DNA from: Paenibacillus vini
GTDB lineage: Bacteria > Bacillota > Bacilli > Paenibacillales > Paenibacillaceae
Length of the DNA: 64,000 nucleotides
NCBI RefSeq assembly: GCF_018403325.1
Contig: NZ_BOSL01000022.1
Coordinates: forward strand, 1 to 64,000
Reading direction: 5' to 3'
The first letter of the stretch is position 1, and every line of letters starts with the position of its first letter. Under the pieces are notes generated by a model. That model was not told the origin of the DNA. It worked only from the letters and a program-made list of their open reading frames with translations, and searched no databases. Below are positions 54,360-64,000 of this stretch, in pieces. Position numbers and translations under genes: made by a program.

Positions 54360-55976
54360 TTGATTCCACAATATTTGATTGACTTCGATTTGAATGAAAT
54401 ACCGGTGATCGATACGGACGTCATTGTCATCGGATCGGGGATTGCGGGCCTGTTCACGGCCATCAAAGCAAGCGAAGACCGCCGCGTTACCGTAATTACG
54501 AAGAAATCGTTGATGGAGAGCAACACCAGATATGCTCAGGGCGGGATCGCTGCGGTCATTTCCGATGAGGATTCTCCCGCTTCTCACCGGGAGGATACGC
54601 TGATGGCCGGGGCAGGACTTTGCTCTTCGGATTCCGTAAATATCTTGGTGAATGAGGGACCCCGCGGGGTTGAAGAGCTTATTACGCTGGGAACGGCATT
54701 TGATTTGGAGAACGGCGAGTTGGCGTTGACGAAAGAGGGAGCGCACAGCCACCGGAGAATTCTGCATGCGAACGGCGATGCAACCGGCTATGAAATTGTT
54801 CGTGCGTTGTCGGAACAGGTTGCGGGGCATGCTAATATCGATATTTGGAACGATCATTTTGTAATTGACCTGATTACGGAGGATAATGAATGTCTGGGGG
54901 CTTTAGTTCAGCGCCCGGACGGTCAGCGTGTGTTCCTGCGGGGAAATGCAACGATACTGTGCAGCGGGGGAAGCGGTCAATTGTACCGTTACACCACGAA
55001 TCCGGAGGTGGCCACGGGTGACGGGGTGGCTATAGCTTACCGGGCCGGCGCTCTGATCAGGGATATCGAATTCATACAGTTTCACCCCACTTCGCTCTGT
55101 TATCCGGGCGCTCCGCGTTTTCTGATCTCGGAGGCGGTGCGCGGGGAAGGTGCCATCTTGCGCAATATTCACGGAGAACGGTTCATGGAGAGGTACCATG
55201 AACTGCTAGAGTTAGCTCCACGAGATATCGTAGCTCGCGCTATCGTCAGCGAGATGGAAGCGACCAAATCGAGCGTTGTTTACCTTGATATAACCCATGA
55301 AGATTCGGATACGATTAAGCAACGTTTCCCGACGATTTATGAAACCTGCATCAGCTACGGACTCGATATGACTTCCGATTGGATTCCGGTCGCCCCGGCT
55401 GCACACTATATGATGGGGGGCGTGCAAACGGACCATCATGGCGAGACGAGTGTAACGCGGTTATTTGCCTGCGGTGAGGTGTCTTCCACCGGGGTACACG
55501 GCGCGAATCGGCTGGCGAGCAATTCGTTGTCCGAAGCGATTGTGTTCGGGCGGCGCATCGTCGAGCGAATTCGGGGATTGGAGCCGCTGACAAAATCGGG
55601 AGCGGATATCGCCTGCCGGGAGAACCGCCAGGACCCGGTAATGCAGCCGATTGTCGAACGCCGGCTCAAGCTGCAAAAAGTGATGGTCCGGCAGGTCGGG
55701 CTGCGCAGAAGTAAGGAAGGCCTGCTCAAAGGGCTGGAGGAGCTGAAGCGGCAACTGCCGATTTTCGGAGCCGCCCTGCATACCCGGGAGCAATTGGAGT
55801 TTGCGAATATGCTGACATGCGCTCTGCTGTTGGCCGAATCCGCGCTGGCCCGCGAGGAGAGCCGCGGAGGACATTACCGGGAGGATTTCCCGGAACGGGA
55901 CGACGCGCGGTGGCGCAGACATATTTTACGTCACCGGGACAAAGGAATGTTGGAGGAAATCAGCGATGATGTTTAA
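54360..55976 (+). CDS. nadB: L-aspartate oxidase
   Basis: FAD enzyme that makes iminoaspartate for NadA. FAD-binding DVIVIGSGIAGLFTAI near residue 20, RYAQGGIAAV, SHRRILHANGDATG, IQFHPTSL, and PAAHYMMGGV. 538 residues, standard. TTG start at 54360 after AGGCGAT. The end overlaps nadC by 11 bases. Confidence 0.94.
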   Translation: MIPQYLIDFDLNEIPVIDTDVIVIGSGIAGLFTAIKASEDRRVTVITKKSLMESNTRYAQGGIAAVISDEDSPASHREDTLMAGAGLCSSDSVNILVNEGPRGVEELITLGTAFDLENGELALTKEGAHSHRRILHANGDATGYEIVRALSEQVAGHANIDIWNDHFVIDLITEDNECLGALVQRPDGQRVFLRGNATILCSGGSGQLYRYTTNPEVATGDGVAIAYRAGALIRDIEFIQFHPTSLCYPGAPRFLISEAVRGEGAILRNIHGERFMERYHELLELAPRDIVARAIVSEMEATKSSVVYLDITHEDSDTIKQRFPTIYETCISYGLDMTSDWIPVAPAAHYMMGGVQTDHHGETSVTRLFACGEVSSTGVHGANRLASNSLSEAIVFGRRIVERIRGLEPLTKSGADIACRENRQDPVMQPIVERRLKLQKVMVRQVGLRRSKEGLLKGLEELKRQLPIFGAALHTREQLEFANMLTCALLLAESALAREESRGGHYREDFPERDDARWRRHILRHRDKGMLEEISDDV

Positions 55977-56832
55977 TGGATATAACGAGGGCCTGGTGGA
56001 ATCGATCCGCTACTGGCTCAAGGAAGATGTGGGCTCCGGCGATGTATCCACCGGAGTGACGATTCCGGCCGGACATGAGTCGAAAGGGATCATCCATGCC
56101 AAAGATTCCGGCGTAATTGCCGGGATACCGGTCGCCCAGCTTGTGTTCGAGGTGGTTGATCCGATGCTCACGTTCACCCCGCTGGTGAAGGACGGAGATA
56201 CTGTCACCAAGGGAACCATATTGGCGGAAGTGGAAGGTAGCACGCACAGTATTTTGACGGGGGAGCGGCTTGCCTTGAATTTGCTGCAGCGGATGTCCGG
56301 CATTGCTACGCGCACTCGGTCCTTCGTCGAAGCGCTTGAAGGACTGCCGACCCGTCTGGTGGATACGCGCAAAACAACACCGGGCCATCGCATGCTGGAG
56401 AAGTACGCCGTGCGTACCGGCGGTGGTGCAAATCACCGTTTCGGCCTCTATGATGCTGTGATGATCAAGGACAACCATATTAAAGGTGCCGGCGGAATCG
56501 CTCAGGCGGTCGGCCGGGCGCGGGCGAACATCCCGCATACGATGACCATTGAAGTGGAGACGGAGAGTCTGGAGCAAGTGGAGGAGGCATTGGCTGCCGG
56601 TGCGGATATTATCATGCTGGACAATATGTCGCCGGAATTAATGAAAGAAGCGGTGCGACGCATCAAGGCCAAGGCACCCCATGTCAAGACGGAGGCCTCC
56701 GGAAATGTCTCGCTCCAGACCGTGTGCGGAATTGCGGAAAGCGGCGTGGACGTCATTTCGGTAGGGCGGTTAACTTATTCTTTCGAGAGTCTGGATATCA
56801 GTCTGGACCTGGGCGAAAAGAAAGAGGGGTAA
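55966..56832 (+). CDS. nadC: Nicotinate-nucleotide pyrophosphorylase (carboxylating)
   Basis: Converts quinolinate and PRPP to nicotinate mononucleotide. Signatures: [52 protein letters not shown] and [16 protein letters not shown]. 288 residues. AUG lies inside the nadB end, with GTTGGAGGA upstream. Completes the de novo route from aspartate; coaX follows 4 bases later. Confidence 0.95.
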   Translation: MMFNGYNEGLVESIRYWLKEDVGSGDVSTGVTIPAGHESKGIIHAKDSGVIAGIPVAQLVFEVVDPMLTFTPLVKDGDTVTKGTILAEVEGSTHSILTGERLALNLLQRMSGIATRTRSFVEALEGLPTRLVDTRKTTPGHRMLEKYAVRTGGGANHRFGLYDAVMIKDNHIKGAGGIAQAVGRARANIPHTMTIEVETESLEQVEEALAAGADIIMLDNMSPELMKEAVRRIKAKAPHVKTEASGNVSLQTVCGIAESGVDVISVGRLTYSFESLDISLDLGEKKEG

Positions 56833-56836
56833 CGCC

Positions 56837-57601
56837 ATGTTTCTTGTGGTAGATGTCGGCAACACAAATATCGTACTTGGCATTTACAAGGGGCGTGAAC
56901 TGCTCCACCATTTCCGGATCGGCACGAACCGGCAGTCCACGGTCGACGAGTACGGAGTACTGATTTATGATCTGTTTCAAATGTCCAAGATCGATGTGCG
57001 AGGGATTGAAGGAGTGATCATTTCTTCGGTCGTCCCGCCATTAATGCATGTGCTTGAAGAGTTATGCGAAAAATACCTGCATCGCAAGCCGCTGATCGTC
57101 GGCCCCGGGATTAAAACGGGGCTTAACCTGCGCTATGAAAATCCGCGGGAGGTCGGCGCGGACCGGATCGTCAACGCAGTTGCGGCAATCGAACAGTACG
57201 GCGGCCCGCTGGTGGTCGTCGACTTCGGGACGGCAACGACGTTTGATTGTGTCGATGCGAAGGGTAATTACTTAGGCGGAGCAATTGTACCGGGCATCGG
57301 CATTTCAACGGAAGCCCTGTATCAGCGCGCGTCCAAGCTGCCTAGAATCGAGCTGGAGAAGCCGAAGAAAGTCATCGGCCGCAATACGGTGCATGCGATG
57401 CAGGCGGGGATTATTTTTGGATATGCCGGCCAGGTTGACGGGATTGTGGAACGGATTCGGCGCGAGATGGAGGCGGAACCGAAGGTCATTGCGACCGGAG
57501 GGCTGGCTGAACTGATCGCGAGCGAGGCGTCTTCCATCCAGGAAGTTAATCCTTGGCTTACACTTGAAGGGCTTCGTCTGATTTACGAACGAAATCAATA
57601 G
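56837..57601 (+). CDS. coaX: Type III pantothenate kinase
   Basis: First step of coenzyme A synthesis. ASKHA fold: [12 protein letters not shown] at the start, [25 protein letters not shown], and [15 protein letters not shown]. 254 residues. Starts 4 bases after the nadC stop behind AGAGGGG, so it is part of the nad transcript; in B. subtilis coaX follows ftsH directly. Confidence 0.94.
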   Translation: MFLVVDVGNTNIVLGIYKGRELLHHFRIGTNRQSTVDEYGVLIYDLFQMSKIDVRGIEGVIISSVVPPLMHVLEELCEKYLHRKPLIVGPGIKTGLNLRYENPREVGADRIVNAVAAIEQYGGPLVVVDFGTATTFDCVDAKGNYLGGAIVPGIGISTEALYQRASKLPRIELEKPKKVIGRNTVHAMQAGIIFGYAGQVDGIVERIRREMEAEPKVIATGGLAELIASEASSIQEVNPWLTLEGLRLIYERNQ

Positions 57602-57666
57602 AATGGTTTATATACAATGAGGACAAGAATAGTCTAACAACCTCTAGTAAGGGAGGCTTCATCAGG

Positions 57667-58557
57667 GTGGAAAATACGACAGAGAAAAAAGACCGCCTCA
57701 TCCGCGGAACTGCCATGGACGGAAAAGTCCGTGCTTTCGCGGTTCGGACGACGGAATTGGTAGAAGAACTCCGCCGCCGGCATGACACCTATCCGACAGC
57801 GACGGCGGCGATGGGACGGACGGTAACCGCAGCGGCCATGATGGGCGCGATGCTGAAAGGGGAAGAGCGGCTATCGATTCAGGTTAAAGGCGACGGGCCG
57901 ATCGGACAGATCGTGGCTGATGCCAATGCGAAAGGCGAGGTCCGGGGTACCGTGACCAATCCGCATGTTCAATTGCCCAGCAACAGTAAGGGGAAGCTCG
58001 ACGTAGCCGGAGCGGTCGGTACGACCGGATTTATTCACGTGACCAAGGATTTAGGGCTTAAAGATCCTTACCGCGGCAGTGTGCCTTTGGTTTCCGGCGA
58101 GCTCGGAGAGGATTTTACGTACTATTTCGCTCTGTCCGAGCAGACCCCTTCGGCCGTTGGATTGGGCGTATTGGTGGATACGGATTCCTCCGTCATCGTG
58201 GCGGGCGGATTCATCATTCAATTGCTGCCAGGACTCAGCGACCCTGAAATCGATGCCATCGAGAAGGCGGTAGGACAGCTTCCGCCGGTGACTTCGCTGC
58301 TTGATCAGGGGTTGGAGCTGGAAGAGATGCTTCGCTGGATCTTGCCGGATATCAAGGTGCTGGACGAAATGGACATTACTTTCTCTTGCCACTGTTCCTG
58401 GGAACGGGTCGAACGGACTTTGATCAGCCTGGGCAGAGACGAACTGGTCCAATTGCGCGACGAAGGCAAAGAGACCGAGGTCGTTTGCGATTTCTGCAAC
58501 GAGGTCTATACTTTTGGCCAAGACGAGCTGAATGCTCTAATCGACCAAACCAAATAG
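57667..58557 (+). CDS. hslO: Redox-regulated chaperone Hsp33
   Basis: Holds unfolding proteins under oxidative stress. Core domain (YPTATAAMGRTVTAAAMMGA, GDGPIGQIVADA) and a C-terminal redox switch with zinc cysteines CHC near 239-241 and CDFC near 274-277. 296 residues. GTG start 57667 with AGGGAGG upstream. Ends at a strong terminator. Confidence 0.94.
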   Translation: MENTTEKKDRLIRGTAMDGKVRAFAVRTTELVEELRRRHDTYPTATAAMGRTVTAAAMMGAMLKGEERLSIQVKGDGPIGQIVADANAKGEVRGTVTNPHVQLPSNSKGKLDVAGAVGTTGFIHVTKDLGLKDPYRGSVPLVSGELGEDFTYYFALSEQTPSAVGLGVLVDTDSSVIVAGGFIIQLLPGLSDPEIDAIEKAVGQLPPVTSLLDQGLELEEMLRWILPDIKVLDEMDITFSCHCSWERVERTLISLGRDELVQLRDEGKETEVVCDFCNEVYTFGQDELNALIDQTK

Positions 58558-58577
58558 AGTATGCTGAAAATACGAAT

Positions 58578-58627
58578 GAATACTTCGCTTCCTGAGTTAT
58601 CACTTGGGAGCGAAGTATTTTTTTTTG
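58578..58627 (+). terminator. Terminator after hslO
   Basis: AATACTTCGCTTCC pairs with GGGAGCGAAGTATT around a 13-base loop, then a run of T. Confidence 0.92.
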
Positions 58628-58634
58628 GCCTTTA

Positions 58635-58663
58635 TTGACAACTCCGATCGGGGTTGTTAAGAT
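58635..58663 (+). promoter_or_regulatory. Sigma-A promoter of cysK with internal palindrome
   Basis: TTGACA (58635-58640), a 17-base spacer and TAAGAT (58658-58663). The spacer is filled by the near-perfect palindrome ACAACTCCGATCGGGGTTGT (58639-58658; 9 of 10 positions match in each arm), a likely operator. A second inverted repeat, AGTAAA...TTTACT, covers 58670-58690 at the start point. Confidence 0.7.
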
Positions 58664-58770
58664 ATAGATAGTAAAACCAACTTGTTTACTCGGAAATGAA
58701 ATTGCTTACTTAATTCAGCTAGAATCATGCTATTTTTCATATGCTTTTTATATTAGAGGAGGGCTTTGAC

Positions 58771-59709
58771 ATGGCAAAAGTCGTAAATAACGTAACGGAT
58801 CTGATTGGCGGTACGCCGCTGGTTCGCCTGAACCGCATTGTTCCGGAAGACAGCGCGGAGATTTATGTAAAACTGGAGTATCAAAACCCGGGATCCAGCG
58901 TAAAGGACCGGATCGCAATCAGCATTGTTGAAGAAGCCGAAAAAGCGGGCAAGCTTAAACCGGGCGGAACGATCGTTGAAGCGACAAGCGGTAATACGGG
59001 AATCGGCTTGGCACTTGTAGCTGCGGCTAAAGGATATAAAGCGGTTATCATCATGCCGGAAACGATGAGCTTGGAACGTCGCAACCTGTTGCGCGCTTAT
59101 GGAGCGGAACTTGTATTGACTCCTGGTTCGGAAGGCATGAACGGAGCGGTTAAGAAAGCCGAAGAGATTTTGGCTGCTAACCCGGACTACTTCCTGGCTG
59201 ATCAATTCAGAAACCAGGCGAACGTTAAGATCCACCGTGAAACGACCGGTCCGGAAATCGTTGAAGCGATCGAGTCGCTGGATGGCCAACTGGACGCATT
59301 TGTTGCCGGGATCGGCACAGGCGGAACGATCTCGGGTGCGGGTGAAGTGCTTAAGAAACGTTTTTCGGATGTGAAGATTTACGCGGTAGAGCCGGCGGCA
59401 TCCCCGATTTTGGCGGGCGGCAAACCAGGTCCTCATAAAATCCAAGGCTTGGGCGCGAACTTTATTCCTGAAATTCTTAACCGTGAAATTTACGACGAAA
59501 TCATTCACGTTGAGAATGACGACGCTTTTGAACAAGCGCGCAAATTGGCTAAAGAAGAGGGAATCTTGTCCGGTATTTCTTCCGGTGCGGCTATATTTGC
59601 TGCTCTTAAAGTGGCTAAAGAACTGGGCAAAGGCAAGCGCGTTGTCGCTGTCATTCCAAGTAATGGCGAACGCTACCTCAGCACGCCGCTTTACAACTTC
59701 GAGGCTTAA
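58771..59709 (+). CDS. cysK: Cysteine synthase (O-acetylserine sulfhydrylase)
   Basis: PLP enzyme that makes cysteine from O-acetylserine and sulfide. Lys45 in SSVKDRIA carries [15 protein letters not shown] binds substrate; [10 protein letters not shown] binds phosphate; C-terminal GISSGAA. 312 residues from the ATG at 58771, which has GAGGAGGG upstream. Its own promoter and terminator bracket it. In B. subtilis CysK is also a partner of the CymR repressor. Confidence 0.95.
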   Translation: MAKVVNNVTDLIGGTPLVRLNRIVPEDSAEIYVKLEYQNPGSSVKDRIAISIVEEAEKAGKLKPGGTIVEATSGNTGIGLALVAAAKGYKAVIIMPETMSLERRNLLRAYGAELVLTPGSEGMNGAVKKAEEILAANPDYFLADQFRNQANVKIHRETTGPEIVEAIESLDGQLDAFVAGIGTGGTISGAGEVLKKRFSDVKIYAVEPAASPILAGGKPGPHKIQGLGANFIPEILNREIYDEIIHVENDDAFEQARKLAKEEGILSGISSGAAIFAALKVAKELGKGKRVVAVIPSNGERYLSTPLYNFEA

Positions 59710-59753
59710 ACGATATTATCTAGTTTCATCAATACGGATGGAATGAAAGCTCT

Positions 59754-59803
59754 ACCCTCACGGCTGTTCTTTCGGGAACGCCCGTGGGGGTTGTTGTATT
59801 TTC
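59754..59803 (+). terminator. Terminator after cysK
   Basis: ACCCTCACGG pairs with CCGTGGGGGT; then TGTTGTATTTTC. The T run is broken, so it is moderately strong. Confidence 0.7.
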
Positions 59804-59897
59804 AAAGCACCGGGGTTCTAGTATACTAGCTAGCAATAAGTTATAGAGATCAACACGTCTTGAACAAAAAGAGTGAAGCTGGAGGATAGGTCGGCGG

Positions 59898-61469
59898 ATG
59901 GAGACGATAATATCGCAAGAGCAATGGCAAGCATGGGAGGCGGAAGGTACGTGGACGCTGCTGCCATATGCCATAAAACATCAACCAGCCGGCGGTTTGC
60001 CCGCCGATTGGCGGAAGGCGTGGGAACAAGCGGGATCCTACTCCTTTGTTTTGGAGAGCGGAAAGGGAGGTAGATATACTTTCCTGGGCTTGAATCCAGT
60101 GTCCGTGATTCATGGTAAAGGCGACGCGGCAGTGGTTCGAGATATGAAGACCGGCGGCAAAGAAGAGCTGACAGGCAAGCCCCTGACCCTCCTGCAGCAA
60201 TGGATGGAGCCTTACAGGTCACCGGCCGTATCATCGCTGCCCAAGTTTTCCGGAGGTGCCGTTGGATTCCTTGGCTACGATATTGTCCGGTCGTTGGAGC
60301 GTCTGCCGCAGGTGGCGCATGACGATTTGGGAATTGATGATTATATTTGGATGCGGTTTGAAGAGATTTGGGTATGGGATGAGGCCGAAGCTGCGTTATA
60401 TGCGGTTGTTCATCAGCGAGCGGAGGGTCCGGCTACTTTGACGGATGACTTTCAACAGGCTGAAAAGCGAGCCGTCCGAATGATTGAACTATGGGAACAC
60501 ATTTGCGTTGCCGGGACGAATGGAGAAACGGGGACCTTTGAGCCGTCGCCAGACTTGCCTGTTATGGGTAACCTGGTCTCCTCGGACTTGGCCGATAGAG
60601 CAGAGAATGCATTTGAAGAGGCGATTTACTCGATGTCCCAGGAGAATTTTGAGGCCGCTGTGTCCCGTGTGCAGGAATACATTGGTGCCGGAGATGTGTT
60701 TCAAGTCAATCTGTCGCTGAGACAAGGCTTCAAGATGGTTTCTTCGCCGGAATCCGTTTATGAATGGCTCCGCCGGATCAATCCTTCTCCTTATATGGGA
60801 CTGTTGCGTTTTCCCGATCTTCAACTCGTTTCCGCCTCGCCCGAACTGCTGGTTAAGTTGGAGCAGGGACGGATGAGTACCCGACCGATTGCGGGGACCC
60901 GGCGGCGCGGCCTGACGACGGAAGAAGATGCCGGTATGGAAGCGGAACTGCTGAATAGTGAAAAAGAGCGGGCGGAGCATATTATGCTCGTCGATCTTCT
61001 GCGAAACGATTTAGGCCGCGTTGCCGAATACGGGTCGGTCCGCGTCAGCGAGCTGCTCACCATTGAGCGTTATTCGCATGTGATGCACCTGGTGTCCGAG
61101 GTGGAAGCGGACCTGCCGCAGGAGAAAACCGCTTATGACGCCATTGCTGCCGTGTTTCCCGGAGGGACGATTACCGGAGCGCCTAAAGTCCGGACAATGG
61201 AGATCATTGAGGAATTGGAGCCCGTCACCCGCGGCCCTTATACCGGCTCTATGGGGTGGATTGACTATAACGGAAATATGGAATTAAATATTATTATACG
61301 TACACTGGTCGTGAAGGACGGATTTGGATATATTCAGGCGGGAGCAGGCATTGTGATCGATTCGGTTCCGTACCGGGAATATAGAGAAAGCCGGAATAAA
61401 GCCAAAGCTGTAGCCATGGCGCTGCGGCAAAGTCAATTAACCGCCTCTTTGGCGAAGGATAGGGGATGA
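59898..61469 (+). CDS. pabB: Aminodeoxychorismate synthase component I
   Basis: Converts chorismate with ammonia from PabA to aminodeoxychorismate for folate. Chorismate-binding domain in the last 280 residues: [53 protein letters not shown] and GAGIVIDS. It could also be read as anthranilate synthase I, but pabA, pabC and folP follow directly. 523 residues. First gene of the folate operon; pabA starts 4 bases after its stop. Confidence 0.92.
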   Translation: METIISQEQWQAWEAEGTWTLLPYAIKHQPAGGLPADWRKAWEQAGSYSFVLESGKGGRYTFLGLNPVSVIHGKGDAAVVRDMKTGGKEELTGKPLTLLQQWMEPYRSPAVSSLPKFSGGAVGFLGYDIVRSLERLPQVAHDDLGIDDYIWMRFEEIWVWDEAEAALYAVVHQRAEGPATLTDDFQQAEKRAVRMIELWEHICVAGTNGETGTFEPSPDLPVMGNLVSSDLADRAENAFEEAIYSMSQENFEAAVSRVQEYIGAGDVFQVNLSLRQGFKMVSSPESVYEWLRRINPSPYMGLLRFPDLQLVSASPELLVKLEQGRMSTRPIAGTRRRGLTTEEDAGMEAELLNSEKERAEHIMLVDLLRNDLGRVAEYGSVRVSELLTIERYSHVMHLVSEVEADLPQEKTAYDAIAAVFPGGTITGAPKVRTMEIIEELEPVTRGPYTGSMGWIDYNGNMELNIIIRTLVVKDGFGYIQAGAGIVIDSVPYREYRESRNKAKAVAMALRQSQLTASLAKDRG

Positions 61470-61473
61470 AGCC

Positions 61474-62055
61474 ATGATATTGGTCATCGATAATTACGAT
61501 TCATTTACGTACAACCTGGTTCAGTATTTGGGAGAGCTCGGGGAAGAGGTAACGGTTCGGCGCAATGACGAAATCGATTTGGCCGGGATTGAAGCGCTGA
61601 AGCCGGATCACATTCTGTTGTCCCCGGGGCCTTGCACGCCGAATGAGGCGGGGATTACACTGGCCGTGATCGAGCGGTTTAAAGGCTCGATTCCGATCTT
61701 TGGCGTTTGTCTCGGACACCAGGCGATCGGTCAGGCCTTTGGCGGAAACGTCATCCGTGCCGAACGGCTGATGCATGGGAAGACTTCTCCGATCCACCAT
61801 CACGGCGATTCGGTATTCGCCGGGCTGCCGTCGCCGTTTACGGCAACGCGCTATCATTCCCTGATCGTAGAAAGGGAAAGCCTCCCTGATTGTCTGGAGA
61901 TTACGGCCGAGACGGAGGAAGGCGAGATCATGGGGCTGCGCCACAAGGAATATGCGGTAGAGGGAGTCCAGTTCCACCCGGAATCGATTATTACCGATCA
62001 CGGGCACCAGATTCTCCGCAATTTCCTCAGCCGGAAGGCTGAAGCAACAGTATGA
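61474..62055 (+). CDS. pabA: Glutamine amidotransferase, PabA/TrpG
   Basis: Supplies ammonia from glutamine to PabB, and in Bacillus also to anthranilate synthase. Class I triad: Cys in [10 protein letters not shown], His and Glu in VQFHPESI. Starts [19 protein letters not shown]. 193 residues. Its stop overlaps the pabC start by 4 bases. Confidence 0.95.
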   Translation: MILVIDNYDSFTYNLVQYLGELGEEVTVRRNDEIDLAGIEALKPDHILLSPGPCTPNEAGITLAVIERFKGSIPIFGVCLGHQAIGQAFGGNVIRAERLMHGKTSPIHHHGDSVFAGLPSPFTATRYHSLIVERESLPDCLEITAETEEGEIMGLRHKEYAVEGVQFHPESIITDHGHQILRNFLSRKAEATV

Positions 62056-63005
62056 AATACATCGGGGTGAACGGAGTGCCCACCCCATCTGCCGAAGCCG
62101 TGATATCCGTAATGGATCACGGCTTTATGTACGGGATGGGCTTGTTTGAGACGTTCCGGACTTATGGCGGGGAGCCCGGTCTGCTGGACCGGCACCTGAA
62201 GCGGCTGAACGAGGGGTGCCGTACCCTCGGTATCCCTTATGAAGCGGATGCGGAGCGGATTAGAAAGGAAGTTACGGAACTGCTGGTCCTGAACGGCCTA
62301 AGCGAAGGATATGTCCGCTTGACCGTCTCGGCAGGAGAAGGCCCGCTCGGGCTAACGACGGAAGATTATATCAAGCCCACGGTCATCCTTTACGTGAAGC
62401 CGCTCCCTCCTATGGATTTCTCGTTATATACTCAAGGCAAGCGGTTATGGCGGCTCCGCACCCCGCGCAATACGCCGGAGAGCGAGGTCAGGCTCAAATC
62501 GCTCCATTACATGAACAATCTGCTGGCGCGCCGTGAGTTGGCTGTCTATGAACAGGACACGAAACAGCACACGAAACAGCAAAAGGGTGAGGCGAAACTT
62601 TCCGCACCGTCCCAACCTTCCGTCTCATTAGCCTATCTTCCATCGGAGGGAATGTTATTGACGGCGGAAGGACATTTGGCTGAGGGGATTGCCAGTAATT
62701 TATTTTTTGCGGAACAAGGCAGACTATATACACCGGAAATCGGCACCGGGATCTTGCCGGGAATTACTAGAGCTATCGTTATGGAATTGGCCGCCCGATG
62801 CGGGCTCTCTCTGGAGGAAGGGCGTTATCCGTGGGACAGGCTATGGACTGCCGACGAGATATTCGTTACCAATTCGGTTCAGGAGTTGGTGCCTGTGACA
62901 CAGCTTGCCGAACCGGACGGAAAGTGCGCCGTTGTCGGCGAAGGCGAAATTGGGCCGTTGACTAAGCAACTGCTTTATTTTTATAGAGAGAGTGTGGGGA
63001 GTTAA
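62052..63005 (+). CDS. pabC: Aminodeoxychorismate lyase
   Basis: Fold-type IV PLP enzyme that splits aminodeoxychorismate to p-aminobenzoate and pyruvate. Signatures: [16 protein letters not shown], the PLP lysine in [11 protein letters not shown], and GILPGITRA. 317 residues, about 25-30 longer than usual. The extra length is a polar insert near residues 168-195 (Gln, Lys, Thr, Ser), part of it coded by two exact 12-base tandem copies at 62557-62580. Some family members are D-amino-acid transaminases, but the operon favours PabC. Confidence 0.9.
   Translation: MKYIGVNGVPTPSAEAVISVMDHGFMYGMGLFETFRTYGGEPGLLDRHLKRLNEGCRTLGIPYEADAERIRKEVTELLVLNGLSEGYVRLTVSAGEGPLGLTTEDYIKPTVILYVKPLPPMDFSLYTQGKRLWRLRTPRNTPESEVRLKSLHYMNNLLARRELAVYEQDTKQHTKQQKGEAKLSAPSQPSVSLAYLPSEGMLLTAEGHLAEGIASNLFFAEQGRLYTPEIGTGILPGITRAIVMELAARCGLSLEEGRYPWDRLWTADEIFVTNSVQELVPVTQLAEPDGKCAVVGEGEIGPLTKQLLYFYRESVGS
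62557..62580 (+). repeat. 12-bp tandem duplication inside pabC
   Basis: ACACGAAACAGC occurs twice in a row, in frame, adding four residues (the DTKQ/HTKQ pair). It lies within a non-conserved loop. Confidence 0.9.
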
Positions 63006-63842
63006 ATGCGAAACAGGTTATATAAAAGGGAATACCGCTGCGGCGAGACGACATTGTCGTTGGGCGGGAAAACGCTGATTATGGGGATTTTGAATGTGAC
63101 TCCCGATTCGTTCTCGGATGGAGGACGGTACAATAATGTGGAACGGGCGGTTCACCATGCAATGCAGATGGTCGCCGACGGTGCGGATATGATCGATCTC
63201 GGGGGAGAATCGACGCGTCCCGGCCACAAGCCGGTAAGTGAACAGGAGGAATTGGAACGCGTCGTTCCTGTGGTAGAAGCCCTTCACCGTGAAGCGCCTC
63301 ATATTCCGATTTCGGTGGATACCTATAAATCCAAGGTAGCGCGGGAATCACTTAAAGCTGGAGCTCATATCATCAATGATATTTGGGGGTTTAAAGGGGA
63401 TCCGCTAATGGCCGGTGTTGCGGCCGAGTTCGGTTGCCCGGCGATCCTGATGCATAACCGGCATGACCGGGAATACAAGGATTTGCTTCAGGATATGGCT
63501 GACGATTTGATGGATTGTGTACGGATCGCCAGAGAAGCCGGGGTTAAGGATGAGCAGATTATTTTGGATCCGGGAATCGGTTTTGCCAAGGACTATAACG
63601 AGAATCTACAGGTCATGAAGTCGCTGGACCAGCTGATGGAGCTTGGGTTTCCGCTGTTATTGGGAACGTCGCGCAAAAAGTTCATCCGAACCGCGCTGGA
63701 TTTGCCGACGGATGAGGTTATTCTTGGAACTGCGGCCACGGTAGCATTCGGAATTGCGCAGGGCTGTCAGATTGTACGGGTTCACGATGTCAAAGAGATT
63801 AAGCGTACGGCTCAAATGTGCGATGCTATTTTATATGCCTAA
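63006..63842 (+). CDS. folP: Dihydropteroate synthase
   Basis: Joins p-aminobenzoate to the pterin; the sulfonamide target. TIM barrel with GILNVTPDSFSDGG, IDLGGESTRPG, DIWGF, DPGIGFAKD, GTSRKKF and VRVHDV. 278 residues. Begins right at the pabC stop, with GGGGAG 5 bases upstream. Next comes folB. Confidence 0.96.
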   Translation: MRNRLYKREYRCGETTLSLGGKTLIMGILNVTPDSFSDGGRYNNVERAVHHAMQMVADGADMIDLGGESTRPGHKPVSEQEELERVVPVVEALHREAPHIPISVDTYKSKVARESLKAGAHIINDIWGFKGDPLMAGVAAEFGCPAILMHNRHDREYKDLLQDMADDLMDCVRIAREAGVKDEQIILDPGIGFAKDYNENLQVMKSLDQLMELGFPLLLGTSRKKFIRTALDLPTDEVILGTAATVAFGIAQGCQIVRVHDVKEIKRTAQMCDAILYA

Positions 63843-63866
63843 ATCGAAGTGTGGAGGGATTTAATT

Positions 63867-64000
63867 ATGGATAAAATGATCATCCGGCGGATGGAATATT
63901 ACGGATATCATGGTGTTTTTGAAGAGGAGCGGAAATTGGGACAGCGGTTCTACGTAGATCTTACGCTGGAACTTGACTTGCGTAAGGCCGGACAGAACGA
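63867..64000 (+). CDS. folB: Dihydroneopterin aldolase, N-terminal part
   Basis: The frame is cut by the window edge after 44 codons. It starts DKMIIRRMEYYGYHGVFEEE and continues KLGQRFYVDL, the opening of FolB, which cleaves dihydroneopterin in folate synthesis. GGAGGG lies 8 bases before ATG. Position after folP is as in B. subtilis, where folK follows. Confidence 0.92.
   Translation, partial: MDKMIIRRMEYYGYHGVFEEERKLGQRFYVDLTLELDLRKAGQN

Overview
The window is chromosomal DNA of a spore-forming, low-to-moderate GC Firmicute. Paenibacillus or a close relative fits best: gene order follows the Bacillus subtilis segment from an rRNA operon through csfB, tmk, abrB, spoVG, mfd, spoIIE, ftsH and the pab/fol genes, while protein details (AbrB with a zinc-ribbon tail, copper-amine-oxidase-like stalk domain, short intergenic repeat families) point to Paenibacillaceae. 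The genus is an inference from these traits; no search was run.

Layout. 1-950: the 3' end of a 5S rRNA, its terminator, then about 850 bases without a gene but with three different short repeat arrays. 949-3570: two secreted proteins (an RsiV-like protein and a lipoprotein) and an unrecognised membrane protein on the minus strand. 3659-11207: csfB, a YaaO-type decarboxylase, tmk, darA, yaaR, holB, ricT, yabA, yabB, rsmI (sporulation control, DNA replication, RNA modification). 11296-15890: abrB on the minus strand, facing an HD hydrolase across a region holding a sigma-A promoter and four Spo0A boxes; then tatD and a c-di-AMP (ydaO-type) riboswitch in front of a G5/3D cell-wall protein. 16023-24329: rnmV, rsmA, yabG, veg, sspF, ispE, purR, spoVG, glmU, prs, with readable sigma-A, sigma-G and sigma-H promoters. 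24330-24966: a gene-free, hairpin-rich repeat region where B. subtilis has ctc. 24967-40913: pth, fin, mfd, a PrsA-like foldase, spoVT, yabM, mazG (yabN), hup, rqcP, yabP, yabQ, divIC, yabR, spoIIE.

40914-46934 is the most unusual part. A class I c-di-GMP riboswitch with a terminator precedes a chemoreceptor gene and a one-module nonribosomal peptide synthetase-like gene (half condensation domain, adenylation, carrier, reductase). This unit lies between spoIIE and yabS, in an otherwise conserved housekeeping/sporulation cluster. The base pairing suggests expression when c-di-GMP is low, the motile state.

47057-64000: yabS, a YabT-type kinase, tilS, hpt, ftsH; an inserted nadA-nadB-nadC operon; coaX, hslO, cysK; then the folate operon pabB-pabA-pabC-folP-folB, which runs off the end of the window.

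Compared with B. subtilis I do not see xpaC-yaaN, yazA, metS, yabJ, ctc or yacD at their usual places; added are the HD hydrolase, the PrsA-like lipoprotein, hup, the riboswitch-chemoreceptor-synthetase unit and nadABC. The B. subtilis comparison is from memory of that genome. No tRNA gene, insertion sequence, prophage or CRISPR array was seen.
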